Source: Nocardioides pinisoli (GTDB lineage: Bacteria; Actinomycetota; Actinomycetes; Propionibacteriales; Nocardioidaceae). Taken from it: 64,000 bases of DNA. The notes below the pieces were generated by a model, which was given only the letters and a program-made list of their open reading frames with translations, did not search any database and was not told where the DNA came from. The stretch lies in assembly GCF_024199985.1 (NCBI RefSeq), contig NZ_JANARS010000005.1, positions 186,001 to 250,000 of the forward strand. The letters are read 5' to 3'. Within the stretch, counting starts at the first letter, position 1. The number at the start of each line of letters is the position of its first letter. This document shows, piece after piece, positions 1 to 8,590 of the stretch. Made by a program: the position numbers and the translations under genes.

Positions 1-836
1 TGGCCATCATCATGTTCGGCCTCGGCCTGGACCTGACGGTCGGCGACTTCAGGCGGGTCGCCCGGGCACCGAGGGCCGTGACCGTCGCGCTCGCGTGCCA
101 GATCCTGCTGCTGCCGGCGATCTGCTTCGGCCTGGTGGTGCTCTTCGACCTCCCGGCCCTGCTCGGCATCGGCATGCTGCTGCTCGCGGCCTCGCCGGGC
201 GGCACGACCGCCAACCTGTTCAGCCACCTCTTCCGCGGCGACGTCGCCCTCAACATCACCCTCACGGCGATCAACACCGTCATCGCCGTGGTGACGCTGC
301 CGCTCATCACCGGCCTCGCGATCGCCTACTACGACCGCCAGGACGACGTGTCGATGCCGCTGGTCGAGATCGTCAAGGTGTTCGCGCTGATCCTGCTGCC
401 CGTCGGCATCGGGATGCTCGTCAACAGGCGCTCGCCGGGGTTCGCCCGTCGGATGGACAAGCCCGTGCGGATCGGGTCGGCGGTCATCCTCGCGATCCTC
501 GTGCTCGGCATCCTCCTCGACCAGCGCGAGAACGTCGGCGACTACCTCGCCGACGTCGGCCTGATCGCCGCGCTCTTCTGCGCCATCAGCCTGGTCGTCG
601 GCTACTACGTGCCCAAGGCGATGGGGGTCACCGGGCCGCAGGCCATCGCGTCGTCGATGGAGGTCGGGGTGCACAACGCGACGCTCGCGATCTTCGTCGC
701 GGTCGAGGTGCTCGACGAGGTCGAGATCTCGGTGCCGGCGGCGGTCTACTCGCTGATCATGTTCCTCTTCGCCGCCCTGTGGGGCATGTGGGTCAGCAGG
801 CAGGTCGGGGCCCGCGAGGAGGCGTCAGTCGCCTGA
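1..836 (+). CDS. BASS-family sodium-dependent transporter, 5' end cut by window
   Basis: An open frame runs in from the window edge, so the first membrane helix or two are missing; the internal ATG at 12 is not a real start. About 277 residues are visible, nearly all hydrophobic helices. The SPGGTTANLFSHL stretch near residue 65 and EVGVHNATLA near residue 220 match the conserved core motifs of the bile acid:sodium symporter (BASS) family. It is expected to be an inner-membrane Na+-coupled carrier of an organic anion; the substrate cannot be read. Its 3' end overlaps the convergent rdgB gene by 12 bases. Confidence 0.85.
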   Translation, partial: AIIMFGLGLDLTVGDFRRVARAPRAVTVALACQILLLPAICFGLVVLFDLPALLGIGMLLLAASPGGTTANLFSHLFRGDVALNITLTAINTVIAVVTLPLITGLAIAYYDRQDDVSMPLVEIVKVFALILLPVGIGMLVNRRSPGFARRMDKPVRIGSAVILAILVLGILLDQRENVGDYLADVGLIAALFCAISLVVGYYVPKAMGVTGPQAIASSMEVGVHNATLAIFVAVEVLDEVEISVPAAVYSLIMFLFAALWGMWVSRQVGAREEASVA

Positions 837-1466
837 CCCCTCACCGAGGAGGTCCGCGGCGACGTAGGGCGCGAGCTCGCGCAGCGCCCGGCCCCGGTGC
901 GAGATGAGGTCCTTCTCCCCCGGGCCGAGCTCGGCCGAGGTGAGGTCCTCGGCGTCGTGCTCGACCGCCACGAAGACGACGTCGTAGCCGAACCCGCCGC
1001 TGCCGCGGACCTCGCGGATGATGCGGCCGTCCATGCGGCCCTCGACGACCCGCTCCCGGCCGTCGGGCATCACCCACGCCACGGCGCACGTGAAGTGCGC
1101 GCCGCGACGCTCGTCCGGTACGTCGTGGAGCTGGTCGAGCAGCAGCTCGTTGTTGCGGGCGTCGCGTCCGCCCTCGACGGCCTTGGAGCTGCCCGACCAC
1201 CGGGCGGACAGCACGCCGGGCATCCCGTTGAGCGCGTCGACGCAGAGGCCGCTGTCGTCCGCGACGGAGGGCAGCCCGGTGGCCGCGACCCCGGCCCGCG
1301 CCTTGAGCAGCGCGTTGCCCTCGAACGTCGGCTGGTCCTCGACCGGCTCCACGTAGCCGTCGACGTCGTCGATGCCGAGCACCTCGATGCCGGGCACGTG
1401 CTCGGCGAGGATGCGCTGCATCTCGACGATCTTCTTGGCGTTGCCGGAGGCGAGGAAGATCTTCAT
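825..1466 (-). CDS. rdgB: RdgB/HAM1 XTP/dITP pyrophosphatase
   Basis: A 213-residue cytosolic enzyme expected to hydrolyse the non-canonical nucleotides ITP, dITP and XTP to monophosphates, cleansing the nucleotide pool. The N-terminus [12 protein letters not shown] carries the substrate-binding loop, and [20 protein letters not shown] in the middle is the family signature. Length is normal (about 200). The ATG overlaps the rph stop codon by four bases (ATGA), so the two genes are translationally coupled. RNase PH followed by RdgB is a common actinobacterial order, as in M. tuberculosis Rv1340-Rv1341. Confidence 0.96.
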   Translation of the reverse strand: MKIFLASGNAKKIVEMQRILAEHVPGIEVLGIDDVDGYVEPVEDQPTFEGNALLKARAGVAATGLPSVADDSGLCVDALNGMPGVLSARWSGSSKAVEGGRDARNNELLLDQLHDVPDERRGAHFTCAVAWVMPDGRERVVEGRMDGRIIREVRGSGGFGYDVVFVAVEHDAEDLTSAELGPGEKDLISHRGRALRELAPYVAADLLGEGSGD

Positions 1467-2191
1467 CCGGCGAGCGCCTCCTGCTGCAGGCGCGTCAGGT
1501 CGGCGCACCCCTTCTCCGCCAGGGCCAGCAGGGCGTCGAGCTCGGCGCGGTCGAAGGCGGCGCCCTCGGCCGTGCCCTGCACCTCGACGAACTTGCCCTC
1601 CCCCGTCATCACGACGTTCATGTCGGTCTCGGCGCGCACGTCCTCGACGTAGGGCAGGTCCAGGCGCGGCAGGCCGTCGACGATGCCGACGCTGACCGCG
1701 GCGACCGAGCCGGTCAGAGGCTCGCCGGCCAGGGCGCCGCTGGACCGCAGGTGCGCGACCGCGTCGGCGAGGGCGACGTAGGCCCCGGTGATCGCAGCGG
1801 TGCGCGTGCCGCCGTCGGCCTGGAGCACGTCGCAGTCGAGGACGATGGTGTTCTCCCCGAGCGCCTGGTAGTCGATGACGGCTCGCAACGAGCGGCCGAT
1901 CAGGCGCGAGATCTCGTGGGTGCGGCCGCCGATGCGGCCCTTGACCGACTCGCGGTCGGAGCGGGTGTTGGTCGCCGCGGGGAGCATGGCGTACTCGGCG
2001 GTGACCCAGCCGAGGCCGGAGCCCTTGCGCCAGCGCGGCACGCCCTCGGAGGCGGAGGCGGCGCACAGCACGCGGGTGCCGCCGAACTCGACCAGGACCG
2101 AGCCCGCGGCGTGGTCGAGCCAGTTGCGGGTGATGGTGATGGGGCGCAGCTCGTCGTCGGCGCGGCCGTCGGCGCGGGGGGCAGAAGTCAT
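1463..2191 (-). CDS. rph: Ribonuclease PH
   Basis: A 242-residue phosphorolytic 3'-5' exoribonuclease that trims tRNA 3' ends. [20 protein letters not shown] and the nearby [19 protein letters not shown] segment are RNase PH signatures. The start is set at the ATG encoding [10 protein letters not shown] because a TAGGGT -10 hexamer lies 7 nt upstream, implying a leaderless message, and because it gives the usual family length; an upstream in-frame GTG at 2230 would add 13 unconserved residues. It is first gene of the rph-rdgB operon. Confidence 0.96.
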   Translation of the reverse strand: MTSAPRADGRADDELRPITITRNWLDHAAGSVLVEFGGTRVLCAASASEGVPRWRKGSGLGWVTAEYAMLPAATNTRSDRESVKGRIGGRTHEISRLIGRSLRAVIDYQALGENTIVLDCDVLQADGGTRTAAITGAYVALADAVAHLRSSGALAGEPLTGSVAAVSVGIVDGLPRLDLPYVEDVRAETDMNVVMTGEGKFVEVQGTAEGAAFDRAELDALLALAEKGCADLTRLQQEALAG

Positions 2192-2198
2192 GGGCACG

Positions 2199-2204
2199 AC
2201 CCTA
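2199..2204 (-). promoter_or_regulatory. Leaderless -10 element of rph
   Basis: On the minus strand TAGGGT is followed by 7 nt and the ATG. This fixes the rph start and implies transcription begins at or next to the start codon. Confidence 0.6.
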
Positions 2205-2216
2205 GACGTGGCAGAG

Positions 2217-2252
2217 CCGGGTCCGGTCACCCCCGTGTGTCACCGGACCCGG
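2217..2252. repeat. 11-bp perfect inverted repeat upstream of rph
   Basis: CCGGGTCCGGT and its exact reverse complement are separated by 14 nt. Relative to the leaderless rph start the near arm falls where the -35 region would be. It could be a regulator binding site, or a terminator for transcription entering from the right. It lies in the 234-bp divergent spacer between rph and the sensor kinase, which otherwise holds only the two promoters. Confidence 0.5.
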
Positions 2253-2412
2253 CTGCGAGCCCCTACCCCTGCGGGGCCGTCCAGTCGTGCGCGGCCCCAC
2301 GCCGCGCAGCTCCCTCCACGCGGTTGGTACATCCCACCTTCGGGCCGGCCACCGGCCGTTGGCATCGGCCCTGAGGACATCTCGGTGCGACCAAAGTAGG
2401 AAATGTGCTCGC

Positions 2413-2418
2413 TAGCCT
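2413..2418 (+). promoter_or_regulatory. Leaderless -10 element of the sensor kinase gene
   Basis: TAGCCT followed by 7 nt and a GTG; chooses the GTG at 2426 over an upstream in-frame start at 2405. Confidence 0.55.
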
Positions 2419-2425
2419 GAGCGCC

Positions 2426-3580
2426 GTGGACCCTCGACCCGACACCCAGCCCGAGCTGACGTGGGTGTCGCACGCCTGGCGCTACGCGCTCTGCATCGTG
2501 TTCTCCGCCGCGGTCTGGCAGACCGTCGCCGCGGCCGAGTGGCGCGACCACCGGGTGCTCCTCACCGCCGAGGTGCTGCTGGGCCTCGCCGCCTTCGTCC
2601 TGGTGTACTTCCGCCGGCGCGCGCCGGTGCGCGTGGCCCTGGTCATCGCGGCGATGAGCGCCTTCTCCGGCATCGCCGCCGGCCCCGCGACCCTCGCGGC
2701 GGTCTCCGTGGCCACCCGGCGCCGCTGGCGCGAGGTGGTGCTGGTCGGCAGCGCCAACTTCGCCGCGGCCGAGACGTGGACGACGCTCGCGCCGATCGAG
2801 GACGACGACTTCCTCGTCACCACGCTGGTCAACCTCGTCGTCAACGCCGGGATGATGGGCTGGGGCCTCTACATCGGCTCGCGGCGCGAGCTGCTCTGGA
2901 ACCTCCGCAACCGCGCCGAGCGGGCCGAGCTCGAGCAGGAGCTGCGACTCACCCAGGCTCGCTCGACCGAGCGGGCGCGCATCGCCGGCGAGATGCACGA
3001 CGTGGTGGCGCACCGCATCACCCAGGTCTCGATGCAGGCGGGCGCGCTGGCGTTCCGCGACGACCTCGACGCCGATCGCCTCCGCGAGGGGCTCGGACAG
3101 ATCCAGCAGCAGGCCAACGACGCGCTCCACGAGCTCCGTGACGTGCTCGGCGTGCTGCGCGAGGACGACGCGGGCCCGCCCACCGCGCGGCCGCAGCCGA
3201 CCTACGACGACATCACCGCCCTCGTCGACGAGGCGAGGTCGCTCGGCCTCGACATCGACTGGGCCGACCACGTCGACGGCGAAGTCCCGGTGCCCCCGGC
3301 GACGGGGCGCACGGTCTACCGGATCGTCCAGGAGGGCATCACCAACGTCCGCAAGCACGCCCCCGGCGTCGGTGTCGCGATCCGCTCGTCCGGTGACGAG
3401 CGAGGCGGCATCACCGTGGTCATCAGCAACCCGCTGGGCGACCGGCCGAGCGCCGCACCCGGCGCGGGGCTGGGCCTGGTCGGGCTGCGCGAGCGCACCG
3501 AGCTGCGTGGCGGGCGGCTGCACCAGCGCACGGAGGGGTCGCGGTTCGTGCTGGAGGCTTGGCTACCGTGGACCGCGTGA
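2426..3580 (+). CDS. NarL-type two-component sensor histidine kinase (HisKA_3)
   Basis: A 384-residue membrane sensor kinase. The first 140 residues hold several hydrophobic segments and no recognisable extracellular domain. The dimerisation/phosphoacceptor region around residues 180-205 contains EMHDVVAHRI with His191 as predicted phosphosite. The ATP-binding domain follows, with the N-box YRIVQEGITNVRKHAP and the G-box GAGLGLVGLRERTEL. Its last four bases overlap the start of the response regulator gene, so the two form a coupled pair. The signal sensed cannot be inferred. Confidence 0.93.
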   Translation: MDPRPDTQPELTWVSHAWRYALCIVFSAAVWQTVAAAEWRDHRVLLTAEVLLGLAAFVLVYFRRRAPVRVALVIAAMSAFSGIAAGPATLAAVSVATRRRWREVVLVGSANFAAAETWTTLAPIEDDDFLVTTLVNLVVNAGMMGWGLYIGSRRELLWNLRNRAERAELEQELRLTQARSTERARIAGEMHDVVAHRITQVSMQAGALAFRDDLDADRLREGLGQIQQQANDALHELRDVLGVLREDDAGPPTARPQPTYDDITALVDEARSLGLDIDWADHVDGEVPVPPATGRTVYRIVQEGITNVRKHAPGVGVAIRSSGDERGGITVVISNPLGDRPSAAPGAGLGLVGLRERTELRGGRLHQRTEGSRFVLEAWLPWTA

Positions 3581-4227
3581 TCCGCGTGCTGCTCGTCGAC
3601 GACGACCCGCTGGTCCGCTCGGCGCTGACGCTGATGCTCGGCGGGCAGTCCGACATCGAGGTGGTCGGCGAGGCACCCGACGGCGCGGCCGGACTGGCGC
3701 AGGTCACCGAGCACGAGCCCGACGTCGTGCTGATGGACATCCGGATGCCCGTGATGGACGGCCTGGAGGCCACCCGTCTCCTGTGCTCGCGGCCGTCGCC
3801 CCCGGCGGTCGTCGTGCTCACCACGTTCGACGCCGACGACCACGTGCTGCGGGCGGTCGAGGCGGGCGCCGACGGGTTCCTCCTGAAGGACACCCCGCCC
3901 GGTGACATCGTCGAGGCGATCCGGACGGTCGCGGCCGGCGACGCGATGCTGTCGCCGTCGGCGACGCGCAGCCTGGTGTCGCGGCTGCGCAGCACGGCTC
4001 CGAGCGACCGCACCTCGACCGCCGCCGAGCGGCTGTCCGTGCTGACCGAGCGCGAGCTCGAGGTCGCCGTGTGCGTGGGGCGCGGGCTCAGCAACTCCGA
4101 GGTCGCCTCCGAGCTCTACCTGTCGATCCCCACCGTGAAGTCACACGTGTCGCGCCTGCTGACCAAGCTCGACGCCACCAACCGCGTGCAGGTGGCGATG
4201 GTCGTGCACGACGCCGGCCTCGTGTGA
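3577..4227 (+). CDS. NarL/LuxR-family response regulator
   Basis: A 216-residue cytosolic regulator: receiver domain (residues 1-120) with Asp8/Asp9, predicted phosphoacceptor Asp54 in DVVLMDIRMPVMDG and the conserved Lys in LLKDTPP; then a LuxR-type helix-turn-helix (about 150-210) with LTERELEVAVCVGRGLSN and VKSHVSRLLTKL. The start is placed at the GTG giving MIRVLLVDDDP because it makes a GTGA overlap with the kinase stop codon; in-frame TTG and GTG codons 9-18 nt upstream are less likely. Target genes are unknown. Confidence 0.93.
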   Translation: MIRVLLVDDDPLVRSALTLMLGGQSDIEVVGEAPDGAAGLAQVTEHEPDVVLMDIRMPVMDGLEATRLLCSRPSPPAVVVLTTFDADDHVLRAVEAGADGFLLKDTPPGDIVEAIRTVAAGDAMLSPSATRSLVSRLRSTAPSDRTSTAAERLSVLTERELEVAVCVGRGLSNSEVASELYLSIPTVKSHVSRLLTKLDATNRVQVAMVVHDAGLV

Positions 4228-4246
4228 GGCGCTTCCCGCGCCCCGC

Positions 4247-5014
4247 CTAGACGTCGTACGTCGCCCCGGCGCGGGCCAGCTCGACCGGACCCGACCACTC
4301 GGCGCGGGCCTCGGCCTCGGCGTCGCCCGGGTCGTGCCACGGCGGGACGTGCGTCAGCACCAGCCGCCCGACGCCGGCACGCCCCGCCGTGCGCCCGCAG
4401 TCGGCGCCGGTCATGTGCAGGTCGGGCGGGTTGTCGTCGCCGGTGCGGAAGGACGCCTCCGCGAGCAGCAGGTGCGCGCCCGCGGCGACCTCGTCGAGCT
4501 GCGGGCACGGCCCCGTGTCACCGGAGTAGACGAGCGTGCGACCGCCGGCGGTGACCCTCAGGGCGTAGGCGGTGACGGGGTGGACCACCTGCCGTGCCTC
4601 CACGCGGAAGGGACCGACCTCCACCCCCGGCCCGCCGGCGCCGGGGTGGTCGTGGAAGGCGAACTCCTCCGTCATGCCCGGGTCGAGAGGCAGGTCGTAG
4701 GCCCGCGCCATCCGCTCGGCCGTGCCGGCCGGGCCCCAGACGGGGATCTGCGGCTGCGGGCCGGTGGGGTGGTACTTGCGCATCACGTAGTAGCCGCAGA
4801 GGTCGAGGCAGTGGTCGGCGTGGAGGTGGCTGATGAACACCGCGTCGATGCCGAGGGGGTCGGCGTGGCGGTGCAGCTGCCCGAGCGCCCCGTTGCCGAG
4901 GTCGAGCAGGACGCGCCAGGTGCGGCCGTCGTGCTCCTCCTCGAGGAGGTAGCAGCTCGCCGCGGACTCCGGGCCGGGGTAGGACCCCGAGCAGCCCACG
5001 ATGGTGAGCCTCAT
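4247..5014 (-). CDS. MBL-fold metal-dependent hydrolase (Rv1339-like)
   Basis: A 255-residue cytosolic metallo-beta-lactamase-fold enzyme. Metal ligands visible are His63, His65, Asp67 and His68 in [10 protein letters not shown], the His in [14 protein letters not shown], the Asp in YSGDTGPC and the final His in VLTHVPPW. The position between murI and rph and the sequence pattern match M. tuberculosis Rv1339, reported as an atypical class II cyclic-nucleotide phosphodiesterase; that activity here is inference, and an RNase Z-like role is the alternative. The ATG overlaps the murI stop codon by four bases. Confidence 0.88.
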   Translation of the reverse strand: MRLTIVGCSGSYPGPESAASCYLLEEEHDGRTWRVLLDLGNGALGQLHRHADPLGIDAVFISHLHADHCLDLCGYYVMRKYHPTGPQPQIPVWGPAGTAERMARAYDLPLDPGMTEEFAFHDHPGAGGPGVEVGPFRVEARQVVHPVTAYALRVTAGGRTLVYSGDTGPCPQLDEVAAGAHLLLAEASFRTGDDNPPDLHMTGADCGRTAGRAGVGRLVLTHVPPWHDPGDAEAEARAEWSGPVELARAGATYDV

Positions 5015-5835
5015 CGGCGCCCCCCGGCGAACTGCGTCGCGCCGAGCAGCTCCGAGCCGAGGAAGCGGCGGCCGGTCGTGGCGAAGTCGTCGGGACTGCC
5101 GGTGGTGGAGAAGGTGTAGCGCGCCTCGCCGTCGGGACGCATCAGGCCGGTGCGGGCGAGCATCTTGTAGACGTCCTTGGCGCACTCCTCCGCCGAGCTG
5201 ACCAGGGTGACCTGGTCGCCCATGACGTAGGAGATCACGCCGGTCAGCAGCGGGTAGTGGGTGCAGCCGAGGATCAGGGTGTCGACGCCGGCCTCGGCCA
5301 GCGGGTCGAGGTAGTCGTGAGCGGCGGCCAGCAGCTCGTCGCCCCCGGTGACGCCCTGCTCGACGAAGTCGACGAAGCGCGGGCACGCCCGGATGTGCAG
5401 GTCGAGGTGGGGTGCGGCGGCGAAGGCGTCGTCGTAGGCCATCGAGCTGGCGGTGGCGCGGGTGCAGATCACGCCGACCCGCTGGTTGCGCGTGGCGGCC
5501 GCCGCCCGTCGCGCCGCGGGCAGGATCACCTCGACGACGGGGACGTCGTAGCGCTCGCGGGCGTCGCGCAGCATGGCGGCGCTCGCGGAGTTGCAGGCGA
5601 TGACCAGCGCCTTGACGCCCTGCTCGTAGAGGTGGTCGAGGCACTCCAGTGCGTACTCGCGGACCTCGCCGATGGGCTTCTGGCCGTAGGGCTGGCGGGC
5701 CGTGTCGCCGAGGTAGACGACCGACTCGTGCGGGAGCTGGTCGATGACGGACCGCGCCACGGTCAGCCCGCCGAAGCCTGAGTCGAAGATGCCGATGGGG
5801 GCGTCGGCGGTCTCTCGCGGCGTGGGCGTCGGCAC
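5011..5835 (-). CDS. murI: Glutamate racemase
   Basis: A 274-residue cytosolic enzyme that makes D-glutamate for peptidoglycan. It has [14 protein letters not shown] with the catalytic Asp, VIACNSASA with the first catalytic Cys and [11 protein letters not shown] with the second, so both proton-transfer cysteines are intact. The start is placed at the GTG encoding MPTPTPRE because TAGCCT lies 7 nt upstream; a more upstream GTG at 5865 would read through that promoter. It heads a coupled pair with the MBL hydrolase. Confidence 0.96.
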   Translation of the reverse strand: MPTPTPRETADAPIGIFDSGFGGLTVARSVIDQLPHESVVYLGDTARQPYGQKPIGEVREYALECLDHLYEQGVKALVIACNSASAAMLRDARERYDVPVVEVILPAARRAAAATRNQRVGVICTRATASSMAYDDAFAAAPHLDLHIRACPRFVDFVEQGVTGGDELLAAAHDYLDPLAEAGVDTLILGCTHYPLLTGVISYVMGDQVTLVSSAEECAKDVYKMLARTGLMRPDGEARYTFSTTGSPDDFATTGRRFLGSELLGATQFAGGRR

Positions 5836-5842
5836 AGGAGGA

Positions 5843-5848
5843 AGGCTA
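5843..5848 (-). promoter_or_regulatory. Leaderless -10 element of murI
   Basis: TAGCCT on the minus strand, 7 nt before the GTG start of murI. It faces away from the promoter at 5915. Confidence 0.55.
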
Positions 5849-5914
5849 GGCGGTCGGGCCGTCACCGGTCACGCGGTCGCGTGCGTCGGCCCCGTCACAC
5901 GGCGCTCGCCGGGT

Positions 5915-5920
5915 TAGGGT
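5915..5920 (+). promoter_or_regulatory. Leaderless -10 element of the secreted phosphodiesterase
   Basis: TAGGGT, then 6 nt, then the GTG at 5927. Confidence 0.5.
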
Positions 5921-5926
5921 CGCCGG

Positions 5927-6976
5927 GTGACCATGCGTTCCGTCATCGCCTCCCTGCTCGCCTGCTCGGCCATCGGGCTGTGCCCCGCGTCCGCCCCGGC
6001 CCAGGTGCCGTCCGGCGACCCGTCGCCCCGCACCCAGCGCGTCTCCGCCGACAACGCCATCGACTCGGTCGTCGCGATCTCCGTCGACGGGCTCAACACC
6101 GACGCCCTCGGCAAGCTCGGCCGCGAGCGCACGCCCCGCATCCACGACCTGATGGAGTCGGGCGCCTCGACGCTCAACGCCCGCACCGAGCACGAGCTCA
6201 CCATCACCCTGCCCAACCACACGGGCATGGTCACCGGTCGACGCGTGGCGGCCGCCACGGGTGGCCACGGCGTGACCTGGAACGACGACCGCCGCCGGCC
6301 GGCCACCGTGCAGGCCGCGGCCGGCGAGCGCGTCGAGTCGGTCTTCACCCAGGTCAGCGCGGCCGGCGGGTCGACCGCTCTCTTCGCGAGCAAGACGAAG
6401 TTCTCCCTCTGGAAGCGCAGCTGGCCGCTGAGCATCGACACCACCCGCATCCAGCTCGACAACACGCGGCTGACCCGGTCGGTGCGGCGCGACCTGCGCG
6501 ACCACGAGCGCGCCTTCCGGTTCGTCCACCTCTCGCTGCCCGACGCCGTGGGCCACGACCACGGCTTCATGTCACCGCGCTACCTGAAGGCCGTGGAGCA
6601 GGTCGACCGGCTGGTCGGGGTCATCGTCGACGCGGTGCGGTCCGACTCCGAGCTCGTCGGACGGACCGCGATCATCCTGACCAGCGACCACGGCGGGCTC
6701 GGCGACGGCCACTCCGACCCCCGGCGCCTGGCCAACTACCGCGTCGCCTTCATGGTGGCCGGTCCGGGCGTGGTGCCCGGCACGGACCTCTACGAGCTCA
6801 ACCCCGACGACCTCCGCGACCCCGGCAAGCAGCGCACGACCTACGGACAGTCTCCCCAGCCGGTCCGCAACGGCGACCTGGCCAACCTGACGCTCGACCT
6901 GCTCGACCTCGGAGCCGTCCCGGGAAGTGAGCACAACTTCGGGCTCGATCTCGACGTCTCACCCCCGCCTGCCTGA
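5927..6976 (+). CDS. Secreted alkaline phosphatase-superfamily phosphodiesterase
   Basis: A 349-residue protein with an N-terminal signal peptide ending near APAQ (about residue 25), so it acts outside the membrane. The type I phosphodiesterase/nucleotide pyrophosphatase fold is shown by the metal-binding Asp in VVAISVDGLN, the candidate nucleophile Thr in TLPNHTGMV, LPDAVGHDHGF with a metal Asp/His pair, and ILTSDHGGLGDGHSD with further ligands. The substrate (phosphonate, nucleotide or phosphodiester) is unknown. The next gene, a secreted CotH-family protein, starts 33 bases downstream, so the two may be co-transcribed. Confidence 0.85.
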   Translation: MTMRSVIASLLACSAIGLCPASAPAQVPSGDPSPRTQRVSADNAIDSVVAISVDGLNTDALGKLGRERTPRIHDLMESGASTLNARTEHELTITLPNHTGMVTGRRVAAATGGHGVTWNDDRRRPATVQAAAGERVESVFTQVSAAGGSTALFASKTKFSLWKRSWPLSIDTTRIQLDNTRLTRSVRRDLRDHERAFRFVHLSLPDAVGHDHGFMSPRYLKAVEQVDRLVGVIVDAVRSDSELVGRTAIILTSDHGGLGDGHSDPRRLANYRVAFMVAGPGVVPGTDLYELNPDDLRDPGKQRTTYGQSPQPVRNGDLANLTLDLLDLGAVPGSEHNFGLDLDVSPPPA

Positions 6977-7009
6977 CCCAGTCGCCCGGACACCGGGCTG
7001 AGGAGACCC

Positions 7010-8569
7010 ATGTCCGTGTTGAAGAAGCTGTCCGCAGCGACGGCACTCGCCGTCGCCGCCTCGACCGTCGTGCTCGCCCCGGCATCGGGCCGGGAGCCCG
7101 CAGCCACCGACCCCGCAGCCACCGAGCGCGCCGCCGCCGTCATCGGCTGGCCGCCGGCCCCGCCGACCCAGCTGGTCATCGACACGGCGGGTGCTGCGAT
7201 CGGGCGCGAGGACTACGTGCCCGGCACGGTCACCCTCGACGGCGTCACCCACGTCACCGAGGTGCGCGGACGCGGCAACTCGACCTGGGGCTGGGCCAAG
7301 AAGCCCTACAAGCTCAAGCTGGAGGAGGACGCCGCGCTCGTCGGGTCGCGCGACTACGACGAGTGGGTGCTCCTCGCGGGCTTCGCCGACCGCAGCTCGC
7401 TGCGCACGGCCGCCGCCTTCGCGATCGCCGCGCAGACCCGCCTCAAGTGGACCCCGCGCTTCCGCTTCGTCGAGGTGGTGCTCAACGGCCAGTCCCAGGG
7501 CCTCTACATGCTCACCGAGCAGGTCGAGGAGGGCAAGGGACGCGTCGACCTCCCCGACGACGGCTACCTCCTCGAGATCAACCAGCGCTACCTGCGCGAC
7601 GACGAGCCCGGCTTCCGCACTCGCCGCAGGACGCCCGTGGCGTTCAAGGACCCCGACGAGGTCACGAAGCAGCAGCGGCGCGAGGTCCGCCGCGCGGTGT
7701 CGCGGTTCGAGAGGGCCCTCTACGGACCCGACTTCGCCGACCCGGAGACCGGCTACGCCGCCTACATCAACGTCCGCAAGCTCATCGACTGGTACCTCGT
7801 CGAGGAGCTCTTCGCCAACCAGGACTCCAACTTCCAGTCCAGCGTCAACTTCAGCTGGGTGCCCGGCAAGCGCTTCGTCTTCGGCCCCGTGTGGGACTTC
7901 GACCTCAGCGCCGGCACGCGGTGGAAGGGCTCCTCGCGGACCGACACCTGGCACACGCGCGTCGGCCGGCACTGGATCGCCCGGATGCTGGAGGACCCGG
8001 CCTTCTCCGCCCGGGTCAAGAGCCGGTGGGCCCGCCTGCGGCCGGTCGTGCGTGAGGTCATCTCCCAGATCCCCGGTGCCGCGGCCACGACCGCGCCGGC
8101 AGCGGAGTCCGACTGGACGCAGTGGCACGCGGCCGGCGACCTGGAGTGGACCCACCACGGCGGCAGCCGCCAGGCCGAGGTGGACTTCCTCGTCGAGTGG
8201 CTGACCAAGCGGGTCGCGTGGCTGAGCAGCAACGAGGTGCGCCTCGGCGGCATCCGCCAGCGCACCGCGGAGCGCGCGCGCACGGTGTGGGTGCCGGTGC
8301 AGCTGCAGTCGGCGCCGGGCTCCGGCGTGGACGTCTCCTGGAGCGTGCAGGCCGGCACCGCCACGGCCGGCGAGGACTTCGTCGCCGCGCAGGGACAGGT
8401 GACCTTCGCGCCCGGGCAGAAGGAACGCTACATCCCGGTTCAGGTCCTCGACGACAGCGTCACCGAGGGCCGCGAGACGGTGCTGGTGACCGTCACCGGA
8501 GCCACGGGCGACGTCGTGGTCGGGTCGCCGTCGGCCGCTGTCGTGGCGATCGACGCCAACACCCGCTGA
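7010..8569 (+). CDS. Secreted CotH-family kinase-like protein with Calx-beta domain
   Basis: A 519-residue exported protein with a signal peptide over residues 1-27. Residues about 45-400 form a CotH domain: EVRGRGNSTWGWAKKPYKLK is the hallmark ATP-binding strand, with EEGKGRVDLP and GPVWDFDLSAGTRW carrying the metal/catalytic Asp. Residues about 420-515 form a Calx-beta repeat (GTATAGEDF, VLDDSVTEGRETV). CotH of Bacillus phosphorylates spore coat proteins; here a role in modifying exported or surface proteins is inference. A GAGGAG ribosome-binding site precedes the ATG, unlike the leaderless genes around it. Confidence 0.88.
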   Translation: MSVLKKLSAATALAVAASTVVLAPASGREPAATDPAATERAAAVIGWPPAPPTQLVIDTAGAAIGREDYVPGTVTLDGVTHVTEVRGRGNSTWGWAKKPYKLKLEEDAALVGSRDYDEWVLLAGFADRSSLRTAAAFAIAAQTRLKWTPRFRFVEVVLNGQSQGLYMLTEQVEEGKGRVDLPDDGYLLEINQRYLRDDEPGFRTRRRTPVAFKDPDEVTKQQRREVRRAVSRFERALYGPDFADPETGYAAYINVRKLIDWYLVEELFANQDSNFQSSVNFSWVPGKRFVFGPVWDFDLSAGTRWKGSSRTDTWHTRVGRHWIARMLEDPAFSARVKSRWARLRPVVREVISQIPGAAATTAPAAESDWTQWHAAGDLEWTHHGGSRQAEVDFLVEWLTKRVAWLSSNEVRLGGIRQRTAERARTVWVPVQLQSAPGSGVDVSWSVQAGTATAGEDFVAAQGQVTFAPGQKERYIPVQVLDDSVTEGRETVLVTVTGATGDVVVGSPSAAVVAIDANTR

Positions 8570-8590
8570 TCCTCCCCGGCGGCCCGGCGG

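Noticed and set aside
6984..6998. GCCCGG-ACA-CCGGGC hairpin between the phosphodiesterase and CotH genes as a terminator
   Set aside because: Only 6 bp in very GC-rich sequence and overlapping the CotH ribosome-binding region; too weak to call.
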